Source of the DNA: Spirochaetaceae bacterium UBA4077
GTDB lineage: Bacteria > Spirochaetota > Spirochaetia > Treponematales > Rectinemataceae
Direction: 5' to 3'
Length of the DNA: 16,611 bases
Assembly (NCBI GenBank): GCA_002383375.1
Contig: DFYR01000045.1
Coordinates: 3,856 to 20,466 of the forward strand
Both the position numbers and the translations under genes were made by a program. The stretch's first letter is position 1. Each line of letters opens with the position of its first letter. The notes beneath the pieces are model-generated. The model was not told the DNA's origin and did not search any database. It was given only the letters and a program-made list of their open reading frames with translations. Below, in pieces: positions 1 through 7,584 of the stretch.

Positions 1-2240
1 GACATGGCAGCGGCGGCTATGACCGGCGAAAGCAGGGGACCGCCGAAGGCGTAGAGAAGGCCAGCGGCGATCGGTATTCCCAGGACGTTGTAACCGAAGG
101 CCCAGAAAAGGTTCTGCTTGATGTTCTTCATCACTCGGCGCGATAGTTCGAGCGCCGAGGCTACTCCATCCAGCTCTCCCCGCATGAGCACAATATCGGC
201 GCTTTCCATGGCCACGTCAGTGCCCGAGCCTATGGCGATGCCCACATCGGCCTTGGCCAGGGCGGGGGCGTCGTTGATGCCGTCGCCCACCATGGCGACG
301 AGTCCGCCGCCGGCCTGGAGCTTCGCTACCTCCGCCGCCTTGTCCCCCGGGAGTACTTCGGCGAGGACCGTGTCGATGCCTACTTGCCTGGCGATAGCCT
401 CGGCGGTGGGCCGGGAATCGCCGGTTATCATGACTGTCCGTATTCCCGTTTCGTGAAGCCGGGCGATCGCCTGGGCGCTGCCTGGCTTGACCACGTCCGC
501 CACAGCGATAAGGCCCGCGAAGGCGCCCTCGTAGGCGGCGTACATGGGGGTCTTGCCTTCGGAAGCCAGAGTTTGTGCTTTTTGGGCGAGGGCGCTGGTG
601 TCTACGCCTTTTTCGGCCATCAGGCGGGCGTTTCCCAAGAGGAAGACGCCGCTCCCCGCCGATTCCTCGATCGCAGCCTCGATGCCTCTGCCGGGCAGCG
701 CCTGGAAGGAGGCTACCTGGGGAAGGAGGAGGCCCCGGGACGCCGCCGCGGCGACGATGGCTTCGCCCAATGGGTGCTCCGAGGCTTTCTCCGCGGCGGC
801 GGCCATCCCGAGCAGCCTGCTTTCTTCCACGCCGGGGGCGGGCAGCAGGTCGGTCAGGACAGGCCTCCCTTCGGTGATGGTCCCCGTCTTGTCGAAGACC
901 ACGACGCTGAGCTTACCCGCCGTCTCCAGCGCCTCTCCCGACTTTATGAGAATGCCTAGCTCCGCCCCCTTGCCCGTGCCCACCATGATCGCCGTGGGCG
1001 TGGCTAGGCCCAGTGCGCAGGGACAGGCAATGGTGAGCACGGCGACGAAGATCGTGAGGGCGAAGACCGCCGTATGGCCGGCTATGAGCCAGGCCGCCGC
1101 CGCGAGGATGGCAATGCCGAAGACCACGGGCACAAAAATGCCCGAAATGACGTCGGCCATGCGCGCAATGGGCGCCTTGGAGCCCTGGGCGTCCTCGACC
1201 AACTTGATGATGCGCGCCAGCGCGGTGTCCGCTCCCACCCGCTCGGCCACGAAAGTCAGCGCTCCGTTTTTGTTGATCGTGCCGCCGGTCACTTGGTCGC
1301 CGGGGCCCTTGTCGACGGGAATCGATTCGCCGGTGAGCATCGACTCGTCCACCGCGCTGGCGCCGCTTGATACGCGCCCGTCCACGGGAAAGCGCTCCCC
1401 GGGCCTCACCAGGATCATGTCGCCCGGCTCCACCTCGTCGATGGGCAGCTCGATTTCCCTGCCCTCCTGGATCACCGTGGCGGTTTTGGGCTTAAGCCCC
1501 ATCAGCTTCTTGATCGATTCGGAGGTCCTGCCCTTGCTCACCGCTTCGAGGGTCTTTCCCAGCAGAATGAGGGTGATGATTATGCCCGCTGTCTCGAAGT
1601 AAAGCTCCTCCACGGCAGCAATCTGGCCGCCGGCGATCCTGAAGACCGAGAAAAGGCTATAGAGAATAGCCGCGCTGGTGCCCATGGCTATGAGGCTATC
1701 CATGTTGGGGGCGCGATGAAGCAAAGCCTTGACTCCAACGACGTAGAATCGCCTCCCCGCGATAATGGCGGGAATGACCAGGGCTACCTGGACCAGGGCG
1801 AAGAGCAAAGGATTTTCCATCGGGTGGAGGGCCTTGGGCAGCGGCCAGCCCAGCATATGCCCCATGGCTATATAGAGGAGGGGAATGGAAAATGCGGCGG
1901 AGATGATGAACTTGCGCCACATCGATTTGATTTCCTTTTCCTTGGCAGCAGCATGCTCGTCTATTCTTGCCGCCGAGACCTCCTCCATGGCCAAGGGCTC
2001 GTAGCCTGCCTTTTTTATCGCTCCCTTGATCTCGGAAAGCCTGACCGCTGCGGGATCGTACTTCACCACTGCCCGCTCGGTGGCCAAATTTACCGAGGAT
2101 ACCTGTATCCCTGGCAATTTATTGATTGCCCGCTCCACTGCCGCGGAACAGGATGCGCAGGTCATGCCTCCAACGGGGATCGTGATCTCCCTGGTTCCGC
2201 CTTCGATTGGCTCCTGGATATCTATCTGTTTTGCAGCCAT
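1..2240 (-). CDS. copA: Cu(I)-translocating P1B-1-type ATPase CopA (3' end cut by window edge)
   Basis: Inner-membrane pump that exports Cu(I) at the cost of ATP. About 746 residues are visible. An N-terminal HMA domain carries GMTCASC (Cys28, Cys31). The actuator loop has TGES (Thr303-Glu305). The transport-site CPC is at 406-408, the phosphorylated aspartate of DKTGT at 450, and GDGIND at about 652-657. A Tyr-Asn pair occurs in the seventh membrane segment. The visible end reads AAMS, where the MxxSS of the eighth segment begins in Cu(I) pumps. CPC, YN and the beginning of MxxS together are the P1B-1 signature. Roughly 50 C-terminal residues lie outside the window. The start is the ATG at 2238-2240, preceded by GAGAGGTG. 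It lies 14 bp downstream of csoR, so the two genes form an operon that should be induced when copper releases CsoR. Copper specificity is well supported by motifs. Confidence 0.95.
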   Translation of the reverse strand, partial: MAAKQIDIQEPIEGGTREITIPVGGMTCASCSAAVERAINKLPGIQVSSVNLATERAVVKYDPAAVRLSEIKGAIKKAGYEPLAMEEVSAARIDEHAAAKEKEIKSMWRKFIISAAFSIPLLYIAMGHMLGWPLPKALHPMENPLLFALVQVALVIPAIIAGRRFYVVGVKALLHRAPNMDSLIAMGTSAAILYSLFSVFRIAGGQIAAVEELYFETAGIIITLILLGKTLEAVSKGRTSESIKKLMGLKPKTATVIQEGREIELPIDEVEPGDMILVRPGERFPVDGRVSSGASAVDESMLTGESIPVDKGPGDQVTGGTINKNGALTFVAERVGADTALARIIKLVEDAQGSKAPIARMADVISGIFVPVVFGIAILAAAAWLIAGHTAVFALTIFVAVLTIACPCALGLATPTAIMVGTGKGAELGILIKSGEALETAGKLSVVVFDKTGTITEGRPVLTDLLPAPGVEESRLLGMAAAAEKASEHPLGEAIVAAAASRGLLLPQVASFQALPGRGIEAAIEESAGSGVFLLGNARLMAEKGVDTSALAQKAQTLASEGKTPMYAAYEGAFAGLIAVADVVKPGSAQAIARLHETGIRTVMITGDSRPTAEAIARQVGIDTVLAEVLPGDKAAEVAKLQAGGGLVAMVGDGINDAPALAKADVGIAIGSGTDVAMESADIVLMRGELDGVASALELSRRVMKNIKQNLFWAFGYNVLGIPIAAGLLYAFGGPLLSPVIAAAAM

Positions 2241-2254
2241 AATTTCACCTCTCG

Positions 2255-2536
2255 CTATACCGGCTCGCCCACATAGCGCTCCAGCACCATGGCGATCTCT
2301 TCCACCTTTTCCTTGCCCTGGCCTTTTTCGATAGCGTCCTTCACGCAGGTGTCGATATGCTGGCGCAGGACCAGAATGTTGGCTTTTTTAAGCATCGCCG
2401 CCGCCGAGAGTATCTGCTTGGACACATCGATGCAGTAGCGGTCTTCCTCGATCATGCGAATCGCCGCCTCGGCCTGACCTTTGGCGTTTTTCAGCAAGGC
2501 GAGGGCTTTTTGGCTTTCTGCGGAACAATGGTCCAT
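2255..2536 (-). CDS. csoR: Copper-sensing repressor CsoR (DUF156 family)
   Basis: Small all-helical repressor of 93 residues that leaves DNA when it binds Cu(I). The C-H-C copper ligand set of the family is present: Cys35 (in RYCIDV), His60 and Cys64 (in QHIDTC). These match Cys36/His61/Cys65 of Mycobacterium tuberculosis CsoR and distinguish it from the nickel sensor RcnR and the formaldehyde sensor FrmR. The chosen start is the ATG at 2534-2536, preceded by GGGAG at a suitable distance; it gives a normal family N-terminus. A longer in-frame GTG start at 2572 would put coding sequence inside the operator and is less likely. It is the first gene of an operon with copA. The palindrome just upstream implies autoregulation. 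Confidence 0.93.
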   Translation of the reverse strand: MDHCSAESQKALALLKNAKGQAEAAIRMIEEDRYCIDVSKQILSAAAMLKKANILVLRQHIDTCVKDAIEKGQGKEKVEEIAMVLERYVGEPV

Positions 2537-2561
2537 AGTCGTCTCCCGGATTCGGTCTGAT

Positions 2562-2593
2562 CGTATACCCACCCCTAGGGGGGAGGGTATACG
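2562..2593. promoter_or_regulatory. Predicted CsoR operator (GC-rich palindrome)
   Basis: A 32-bp inverted repeat with 13 of 16 base pairs complementary. The outer arms are CGTATACCC and GGGTATACG and the inner arms CCCC and GGGG, around a central TAGG. It has the same architecture as the M. tuberculosis CsoR operator: a G/C-tract palindrome with TA-containing ends. It sits 26 bp upstream of the csoR ATG. The match and the adjacent csoR make it a probable autoregulatory operator. Confidence 0.85.
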
Positions 2594-2605
2594 TATGATA
2601 AAAGA

Positions 2606-2634
2606 AACATAGCAATTTAAACCTTAGATTTCAA
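2606..2634 (-). promoter_or_regulatory. Candidate sigma-70 promoter of csoR-copA
   Basis: Read on the minus strand: TTGAAA (2629-2634), a 17-bp spacer, then TATGTT (2606-2611). The expected start of transcription is near 2599, so the CsoR palindrome would cover the start and initially transcribed region, which suits repression. An alternative -10 (TATACC) lies within the operator itself. Prediction from sequence only. Confidence 0.5.
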
Positions 2635-2705
2635 GGGGTAGGTCTCAAATTTATCGACAACAGCCTAAAACCATGTAAAAAGCCTAAGAAAATGTTCAGT
2701 ATCGT

Positions 2706-3104
2706 TTATTTTTTTCGGTTTTTGGCGTTTTTTCTTGTCTCAATCTCTTGTATTCTGAAACGAACCATCCTGCGTATCAGGGCTTCGGGCAATGCTTCTT
2801 CATAGGGAAATTGCACCGCTCCCTTGGAATGGCAGTATGGTCCCAACTCCGCCTCGAAGGCCGCGATGCCGCTCGAAGTTGGATAGAAACCAAGATGCTT
2901 GGCCTGGGCGGCGAAGTGGACCAGGTTTTCATTCAGAAAAAAAGTAGGCATGTCGTAAGAGATTTTTTCTTGGGCCCCAGGCGCTTCTGCTTTTATCAGA
3001 GTGTATATTTCTTCCAGTCTCGTCCTTTTTATCCCATCGAAACCTTTGATGTACGCTGCGATAAGCGATTGACTAGGCTCGGACGCCTTGTGCTCGTTTT
3101 CCAT
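2706..3104 (-). CDS. DUF1801 (YdhG/YobT-like) protein
   Basis: A 132-residue soluble protein of the DUF1801 family, whose biochemical function is not established. Family-like segments are visible: the KISYDMPTFF stretch near residue 50, a HLGFYPTSSG stretch near residue 70, and the C-terminal GAVQFPYEEALPEALI followed by a basic RMVRFR helix. The C-terminus is very lysine-rich. The ATG at 3102-3104 is preceded by AAGGAGG, which fixes this start; the open frame extends upstream to 3338 but would run through the intergenic region and into the divergent HMA gene. It lies between two metal-ATPase operons and is divergent from the HMA gene. The FNR-like box lies about 45 bp upstream of its start, so shared control is possible. 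Confidence 0.8.
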   Translation of the reverse strand: MENEHKASEPSQSLIAAYIKGFDGIKRTRLEEIYTLIKAEAPGAQEKISYDMPTFFLNENLVHFAAQAKHLGFYPTSSGIAAFEAELGPYCHSKGAVQFPYEEALPEALIRRMVRFRIQEIETRKNAKNRKK

Positions 3105-3148
3105 GATAGAGAACCTCCTTAGAAAAAAAATAAAAGAAATCCTCGTCT

Positions 3149-3164
3149 TTTGATCCAGATCAAA
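3149..3164. promoter_or_regulatory. FNR/CRP-family binding site
   Basis: TTTGATCCAGATCAAA. The arms TTTGAT and ATCAAA are perfectly complementary around CCAG, and the core exactly fits the FNR consensus TTGAT-N4-ATCAA. The box lies 57 bp upstream of the HMA-protein start and 45 bp upstream of the divergent DUF1801 start. The regulator at 5355-6062 has the FNR-type recognition residues, so it is the obvious candidate to bind here. A weak -10-like TATTAC at 3183-3188 would put the box centre roughly 39 bp before transcription start, near a class II activation position. Activation versus repression cannot be read from sequence. Confidence 0.75.
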
Positions 3165-3220
3165 GAAAGATTCTTTTTCGTCTATTACCTTGAACCTATC
3201 ACAGAGTAAGGAGGTCGAAT

Positions 3221-3436
3221 ATGACCACAAAAACCTTTCAATTGGAAACAGTGAGTTGCCCCAGTTGCGTGGCCAAGATCGAGGGAATGCTGAAGCACAC
3301 CGAGGGCGTGGCCGAATCCCAGGTGTCCTTCGCCACATCCAAGGTCAAGGTGAGTTTCGATGAAGCCAAGATCGGCTCCGAGCAGATCAAGGAGAGGATC
3401 GGCAAGCTAGGATATCAGGTCCTGGGGGAGAAATGA
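3221..3436 (+). CDS. Free-standing heavy-metal-associated (HMA) domain protein
   Basis: A 71-residue ferredoxin-like-fold metal-binding protein covering just one HMA domain. The metal site is SCPSC (Cys14 and Cys17) near the N-terminus. The methionine of the copper-chaperone motif MxCxxC is replaced (VSCPSC), which weakens a CopZ assignment and leaves Zn/Cd/Co or other metals open. The ATG is preceded by TAAGGAGGT (3207-3215), an almost perfect ribosome binding site, so it should be translated strongly. It ends 1 bp before the ATPase gene, which itself lacks an N-terminal HMA domain. The likely role is to deliver metal to that pump or to supply its metal-sensing domain in trans. It is presumably cotranscribed with the pump and regulator. 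Confidence 0.88.
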   Translation: MTTKTFQLETVSCPSCVAKIEGMLKHTEGVAESQVSFATSKVKVSFDEAKIGSEQIKERIGKLGYQVLGEK

Positions 3437-3437
3437 C

Positions 3438-5348
3438 ATGAAAAAGGGCTCCAAAGCTGTATCGATGATCATATCCAGCATCCTCGCGCTATTCTCCCTC
3501 ATACTGAAGGAGCTGGCCGAGTCGGGGGTGGCTTTTTTCCAACTGTCCGCGGTCGTCTTTATGCTCGCCACGGCGGTCTTCGCCGGATTCCCCATTTTTA
3601 AAAAAGCTTTTGGAGCCCTTAAGTACAGGATCGTAGGCATAGACGCCCTGGTCACTATCGCGGTTGTGGGGGCAATCGCGATCGGCGAATTCTGGGAAGC
3701 CGCGGCGGTCACCTATCTTTTCAGCCTGGGCGATTATCTTGAGTCCAGAACCATCGAAAAGACCCGCTCCTCAATCAAGGCCCTCCTCGACCTGGCACCC
3801 GATACGGTGAGAGTCAGGAGAAACGGGGTCGAGATGGACCTCGGTCCCGACGAGGTTTTGGTGGGCGATACTGTCATTGTCAAACCGGGTGAGAAAATCG
3901 GGGTGGATGGAAGGGTGGTGGAGGGCTCGGGGTACGTCAATCAAGCCACTATCACCGGAGAATCCCTGCCAGTCCACCGGGAAGCCGAGGGCGAGGTGTT
4001 TTCGGGCACTATACTGGAGTCGGGCTACCTGGTTATTGAAGCGAGAAAAGTGGGCGACGACACGAGCTTCGCCCGGATTCTCCACATGGTGGAGGAGGCC
4101 CAGGATAGGAAGGCCAAGACGCAGAAATTCCTGGAATCCTTCTCCCGCTGGTATACCCCCGCTATCGTCGTCTCCGCTGTTATTCTCTTCATCGTAACCA
4201 GGGACATCGAGCTGGCCCTCACCCTTCTGGTAATCGCCTGCCCCGGCGCCCTGGTCATTTCGGCGCCGGTAGCCATCGTCGCGGGCATCGGTAACGGAGC
4301 CAAGCGCGGCTTTTTGGTCAAGGGCGGCGACATCATGGAACGGCTGGGCAAGGTAAAGGTCGTCGCGTTCGACAAGACGGGAACCCTCACGATAGGCGTC
4401 CCGGAGGTTCAGACCATCAGATCTTTCGATCCCGGATTAAGCGAGGATGAACTGCTCAGGCTAGCCGCGATCGGGGAATCTTATTCGGAACACCCCCTGG
4501 CCAAGGCGATTATCGCCAAGGCCGGCGCTGTCGGCCTGCCCGGAAGTACTGGCGAGTCCGGAACCATCCAGGCTCCGCGGGAAAGCCGGATCGTCGCGGG
4601 CATGGGCGTGACCTTTAGCGCAGGCGGCAAAGACTATCTCATCGGATCGCGGAGCCTGCTGGCTGAAAGAGGGCTTAGGCTGGATGCCGGGCAGGAGAAG
4701 GTCGTACAGGCTGAGGAATCCAAAGGCAGGACGGTCGTGCTCCTTTCCTCGGCGGCCGCAGCCCTCGGTTATATCTCCATCGCCGATACGCCCAGGCCCG
4801 AGGCCAAGGCCGCGATCGCGGCGCTTCGCAGGCTGGGCATCCACCACGTCGCCATGCTCACCGGCGACAATCCGAGGGCTGCGGCCGCTATCGCCGGAGA
4901 ATTGGGGATCGACGAAGTGCGCTCTGAACTCCTGCCGGAGGACAAGGTTGCGGCCATCCAGTCGCTGAAAGCCGCCTACGGAACCGTGGCGATGGTGGGC
5001 GACGGGGTGAACGACACTCCGGCGTTGGCCGCCGCCGATCTGGGCATCGCGATGGGCGGCGCTGGTTCTGACGTCGCCATGGAGACAGCCGACGTAGTCC
5101 TCTCCTCGGTCAATCTCACCAGGCTAGCCTATGGACTCGCCTTGAGCCGGGCCACCGTGCGGGTAATGAAGCAGAACATTTATTTCGCCCTGGTAGTGGC
5201 CGGTAGCTTGCTGGCGGGCGTCCTGGTAAAAACGGTCAACCTCTCCTTCGGAATGCTCGTCCACGAGGCCTCCGTCCTTTTAGTGATCCTCAACGCGGTG
5301 CGGTTGCTGAAATTCAGCCAGAGAAGTATCATGGAACAGGGGAGGTGA
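3438..5348 (+). CDS. Heavy-metal P1B-type ATPase with atypical CPG transport motif
   Basis: A 636-residue membrane cation pump. Catalytic motifs are complete: TGES (Thr173-Glu175), DKTGT with phosphorylated Asp312, the SEHP nucleotide-binding histidine at 352, and GDGVND at 521-526. The sixth-segment transport motif is Cys268-Pro-Gly270 (ACPGALVISAP) instead of CPC, CPH, SPC or TPC. The last membrane segment carries HEASVLLVILNAVRLL (His609, Glu610), resembling the HEG region of Zn/Cd/Co-type pumps rather than the MxxSS of Cu(I) pumps. There is no N-terminal HMA domain; the protein begins directly with membrane helices. The HMA unit is encoded 1 bp upstream. GGGGGAG precedes the ATG. Metal and direction of transport are not certain: a divalent soft metal and export are the default expectation. 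The regulator gene starts 6 bp after the stop. Confidence 0.92.
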   Translation: MKKGSKAVSMIISSILALFSLILKELAESGVAFFQLSAVVFMLATAVFAGFPIFKKAFGALKYRIVGIDALVTIAVVGAIAIGEFWEAAAVTYLFSLGDYLESRTIEKTRSSIKALLDLAPDTVRVRRNGVEMDLGPDEVLVGDTVIVKPGEKIGVDGRVVEGSGYVNQATITGESLPVHREAEGEVFSGTILESGYLVIEARKVGDDTSFARILHMVEEAQDRKAKTQKFLESFSRWYTPAIVVSAVILFIVTRDIELALTLLVIACPGALVISAPVAIVAGIGNGAKRGFLVKGGDIMERLGKVKVVAFDKTGTLTIGVPEVQTIRSFDPGLSEDELLRLAAIGESYSEHPLAKAIIAKAGAVGLPGSTGESGTIQAPRESRIVAGMGVTFSAGGKDYLIGSRSLLAERGLRLDAGQEKVVQAEESKGRTVVLLSSAAAALGYISIADTPRPEAKAAIAALRRLGIHHVAMLTGDNPRAAAAIAGELGIDEVRSELLPEDKVAAIQSLKAAYGTVAMVGDGVNDTPALAAADLGIAMGGAGSDVAMETADVVLSSVNLTRLAYGLALSRATVRVMKQNIYFALVVAGSLLAGVLVKTVNLSFGMLVHEASVLLVILNAVRLLKFSQRSIMEQGR

Positions 5349-5354
5349 AGAACG

Positions 5355-6062
5355 ATGGCCGAAAACTGCGCCCGCTGCGCGCATAAAAACGCCCCCGGAT
5401 CCTGCGTCTCTATCGTTCCAATTTTTTCGGCCCTCAGCGACGCCGAAATCGGCGAAGTGGCTTCCATCACCACCGACGCGCGCTTCGATAAGGGCAGCCT
5501 CATATACTTCGCGGGGAAAGAGGGTCGTAAGCTCTACATCATCCATCAGGGCAAGGTAAAGATTTCCCGCATCGGCGACAACGGGAAGGCCCAGGTGATA
5601 CGCATCCTCGGGCCAGGGGAATTTTTCGGCGAGCTTTCGATATTGGGAAACGCCGTGCTTTCCGACTACGCCGAAGCGCTGGAACCTTGTTCCATGTGCA
5701 TGATCGACGGTGTGCGCCTTAAGGCATTGATGGGAAAGTATCCTTCAATAGCGCTCAAGGTCATGGAGGAACTCAGCATTCGCCTTTCCAAGGCTGAATC
5801 CCTCATCGAGGATATAAGCCTCCGCCCCGCCGAGAATCGCCTTGCCCAGGCCATACTGGACCTGGCCGAGGGGCGGAGCGAATTCGAACTACCCACCACA
5901 AAGGGTGATTTCGCCTCCCAGTTGGGCATGACCCAAGAGACCCTTTCCCGGAAATTATCGCTGTTACAGAAACAAAAACTCATCCTGACAAAGGGTTTGC
6001 GCGGTATAAAAATTCTGGATGAAGAAGGACTCGCAAAAGCGGCTAATGCTGAAAAAGAATAG
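5355..6062 (+). CDS. Crp/Fnr-family transcriptional regulator with FNR-like cysteines
   Basis: A 235-residue regulator with an N-terminal cyclic-nucleotide-binding-type beta-barrel (about 25-140), a long dimer helix and a C-terminal winged helix (about 160-225). Four cysteines fall where FNR binds its [4Fe-4S] cluster: Cys5, Cys8 and Cys17 before the barrel, plus Cys115 in EPCSMCMID, aligning with the fourth FNR ligand. The N-terminal spacing is CX2CX8C rather than CX2CX5C. The recognition helix TQETLSRKL has Glu195, Ser198 and Arg199, the FNR residues that read TTGAT. A matching TTGAT-N4-ATCAA site stands upstream of this operon. It likely senses oxygen, redox state or metal and controls the HMA-ATPase operon. 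It is the last gene; GGGGAGGTGA overlapping the ATPase stop serves as its ribosome binding site. Confidence 0.88.
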   Translation: MAENCARCAHKNAPGSCVSIVPIFSALSDAEIGEVASITTDARFDKGSLIYFAGKEGRKLYIIHQGKVKISRIGDNGKAQVIRILGPGEFFGELSILGNAVLSDYAEALEPCSMCMIDGVRLKALMGKYPSIALKVMEELSIRLSKAESLIEDISLRPAENRLAQAILDLAEGRSEFELPTTKGDFASQLGMTQETLSRKLSLLQKQKLILTKGLRGIKILDEEGLAKAANAEKE

Positions 6063-6094
6063 AAAAATTACCCTGATTTGGCGAAGTGAAGGAA

Positions 6095-6904
6095 TTAAAT
6101 AATAATCGTTCCGTAAAACCGAAGCGCGACGGCTAAAACCAACAGAGTCGCGATCTCTCCCCACTCGATTGCCGCGCCCAGGCTGTCGCCCGTAAAGCCA
6201 CCGATGGAGCGCTTATATGCTTCCCCAACTACTAAAGCGGTTAGCGTTGTTCCAAGGGTGAAAGCGGCAAGAGACGCTATCAGAAGCGGCCAACTTCCCG
6301 AAACTACACAGTAGGCGGCCAGCGGCAGCAGCCCTGTCATCGCTCCTTCGGTTACACGCCTGAGCGAAAAACCTTTCATGAGGGCGCCTAACCCATCAGG
6401 GCGAGCCGGTTTCAACCTCCACGCCACTAAAGCCGCGGCGCTGCGCCCCGCGGCGGGAGCTGCAAGCAAGCCGGCGGCCAGAGCCGAGAAAAGCAAGCCC
6501 TGTTCGGACAGCAAAGCCAAGGCGCCGGCGCGTAGCGCCAAGGCCAGAAGGCCGCAGAAGAACCCATAGCTGCCTATCCGCGGATCCTTCAGGATCTCGA
6601 GCCGTTTTTCTTTGGTTGCCGCGGGCAGCAGTGCGTCGGCCGAATCGATGAGGCCGTCGAAATGGAATAGGTTGAAGAGAAAGTATTGAATCGCCATGGA
6701 GGCGGTTATTGCCAGGCCGAGATGGCGGGTCAAGGCCATTCCGGCAACGAACCCGCCTATGGCTGTGAAGGATACGAAGGGCGACAGAGCGGGAATCCAG
6801 AAATCAGCGCGGCTGAAATCGATTTCAAAAGACCGCTTTATGGGTATCCTCGACATTAGGCTTAATACAGTCAAAAAGCGGGCGAAACCAGCGCTTTTTT
6901 TCAT
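6095..6904 (-). CDS. cobS: Adenosylcobinamide-GDP ribazoletransferase (cobalamin synthase)
   Basis: A 269-residue integral membrane enzyme that joins adenosylcobinamide-GDP to an alpha-ribazole (phosphate), giving the complete cobamide. The FHFDGLIDSADALLP segment (near residue 80) is the family's aspartate-rich motif and GGFTGDSLGAAIEW (near residue 240) its second conserved block. Several hydrophobic helices lie between them, and the length is normal. Its ATG overlaps the TGA of cbiR by 4 bp (ATGA), pointing to translational coupling. Last gene of the cobU-cbiR-cobS unit. It converges with the Crp/Fnr gene, with only 32 bp between the stops and no clear terminator hairpin there. Confidence 0.94.
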   Translation of the reverse strand: MKKSAGFARFLTVLSLMSRIPIKRSFEIDFSRADFWIPALSPFVSFTAIGGFVAGMALTRHLGLAITASMAIQYFLFNLFHFDGLIDSADALLPAATKEKRLEILKDPRIGSYGFFCGLLALALRAGALALLSEQGLLFSALAAGLLAAPAAGRSAAALVAWRLKPARPDGLGALMKGFSLRRVTEGAMTGLLPLAAYCVVSGSWPLLIASLAAFTLGTTLTALVVGEAYKRSIGGFTGDSLGAAIEWGEIATLLVLAVALRFYGTIII

Positions 6905-7584
6905 ATCGAGGCCTCTGAGAAAGCTTTATAGGAGGTCATACTATCTTCAAGGTCAAACGTTTCCAGGACGATTCGCCAGTCAGAGTCGGCAGCCGCCTTC
7001 GCGAGTTTGGGAAGCCAGGAGTCCTCGGAACTCAACGCCAGGTGGTCCTTGCCGGCTCGGGCCGAATGCAGGTGGATCTCCCGAACGGAGTTAGCCCGCT
7101 GGCATATCCATTCGGCAGGATGCCAAAGATTTCGTAAGAGACAGCCGGTATCGGCGCATATTTGCATGTCCGGCAGCAGGTCCATCGCGCGCTTGAAGGG
7201 GATTTCTCCCGTGTACTCCACGGCGAAGCGATCCTTCCCGTAATCGCCGCGGAAGGAATTCAACAGTCTCGCCCATGCTTGCAGCGAACCATCGCCCTTA
7301 CCATCGTCCCAGGGGTGAAACACATACAGCTGCACGAAGGAGTCGCTAAGTGAAATAAGCTCCTCGGTCTGGGATGTCAGTACTTCGGGCAGATGAAGGC
7401 TGAATGAAAATCGGCTGGCCAGTCGCTTGATTCCTTCGAGATCGGCTGAAAACTCGGCCTTGACTGTATCATCCCAGGTGAAGAAGAGCAGTTCAACTCC
7501 CTGCACCCAGGGATGCTGCTTCAGCGCCAGGCAGTTCTGCAGCCATGAGCCAGGCTGCTGCCAGGAGGGAAGGCAGAGTGTCAT
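6901..7584 (-). CDS. cbiR: CbiR-type cobamide remodelling hydrolase (TIM-barrel, AP-endonuclease-2 superfamily)
   Basis: A 227-residue protein with the xylose-isomerase/AP-endonuclease-type TIM barrel pattern. The conserved acidic and histidine positions seen at strand ends are HLPE near 68, EYTGE near 123, CADTG near 143, IHLHS near 171 and VLETF near 208. In the CbiR family (characterised from Akkermansia muciniphila) this fold hydrolyses the phosphoribosyl bond of the nucleotide loop and frees the corrinoid from its lower ligand, so another lower ligand can be attached. The assignment rests on overall resemblance and strongly on context: it sits between cobU and cobS with 4-bp ATGA overlaps on both sides. 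If not CbiR itself, it is a close relative with a corrinoid-salvage role. Confidence 0.78.
   Translation of the reverse strand: MTLCLPSWQQPGSWLQNCLALKQHPWVQGVELLFFTWDDTVKAEFSADLEGIKRLASRFSFSLHLPEVLTSQTEELISLSDSFVQLYVFHPWDDGKGDGSLQAWARLLNSFRGDYGKDRFAVEYTGEIPFKRAMDLLPDMQICADTGCLLRNLWHPAEWICQRANSVREIHLHSARAGKDHLALSSEDSWLPKLAKAAADSDWRIVLETFDLEDSMTSYKAFSEASI

Noticed and set aside
544..1602. Long plus-strand open frame of 352 codons
   Set aside because: It is antisense to copA, has low-complexity Ser/Pro/Ala/Met composition typical of a shadow of GC-rich coding sequence, and copA has all family motifs on the other strand.
2537..2572. Longer csoR with GTG start at 2572
   Set aside because: It would extend into the operator and adds residues not typical of CsoR; the ATG at 2536 has a better ribosome binding site.
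2594..2705. Small gene between csoR and the DUF1801 gene
   Set aside because: AT-rich, with no frame preceded by a ribosome site; it holds the csoR promoter and nothing else recognisable.
3105..3338. N-terminal extension of the DUF1801 gene
   Set aside because: Runs through the intergenic region with the FNR box and into the divergent HMA gene; AAGGAGG marks the start at 3104.
6063..6094. Bidirectional terminator between the convergent regulator and cobS genes
   Set aside because: No convincing GC-rich stem with a T tract in these 32 bp.
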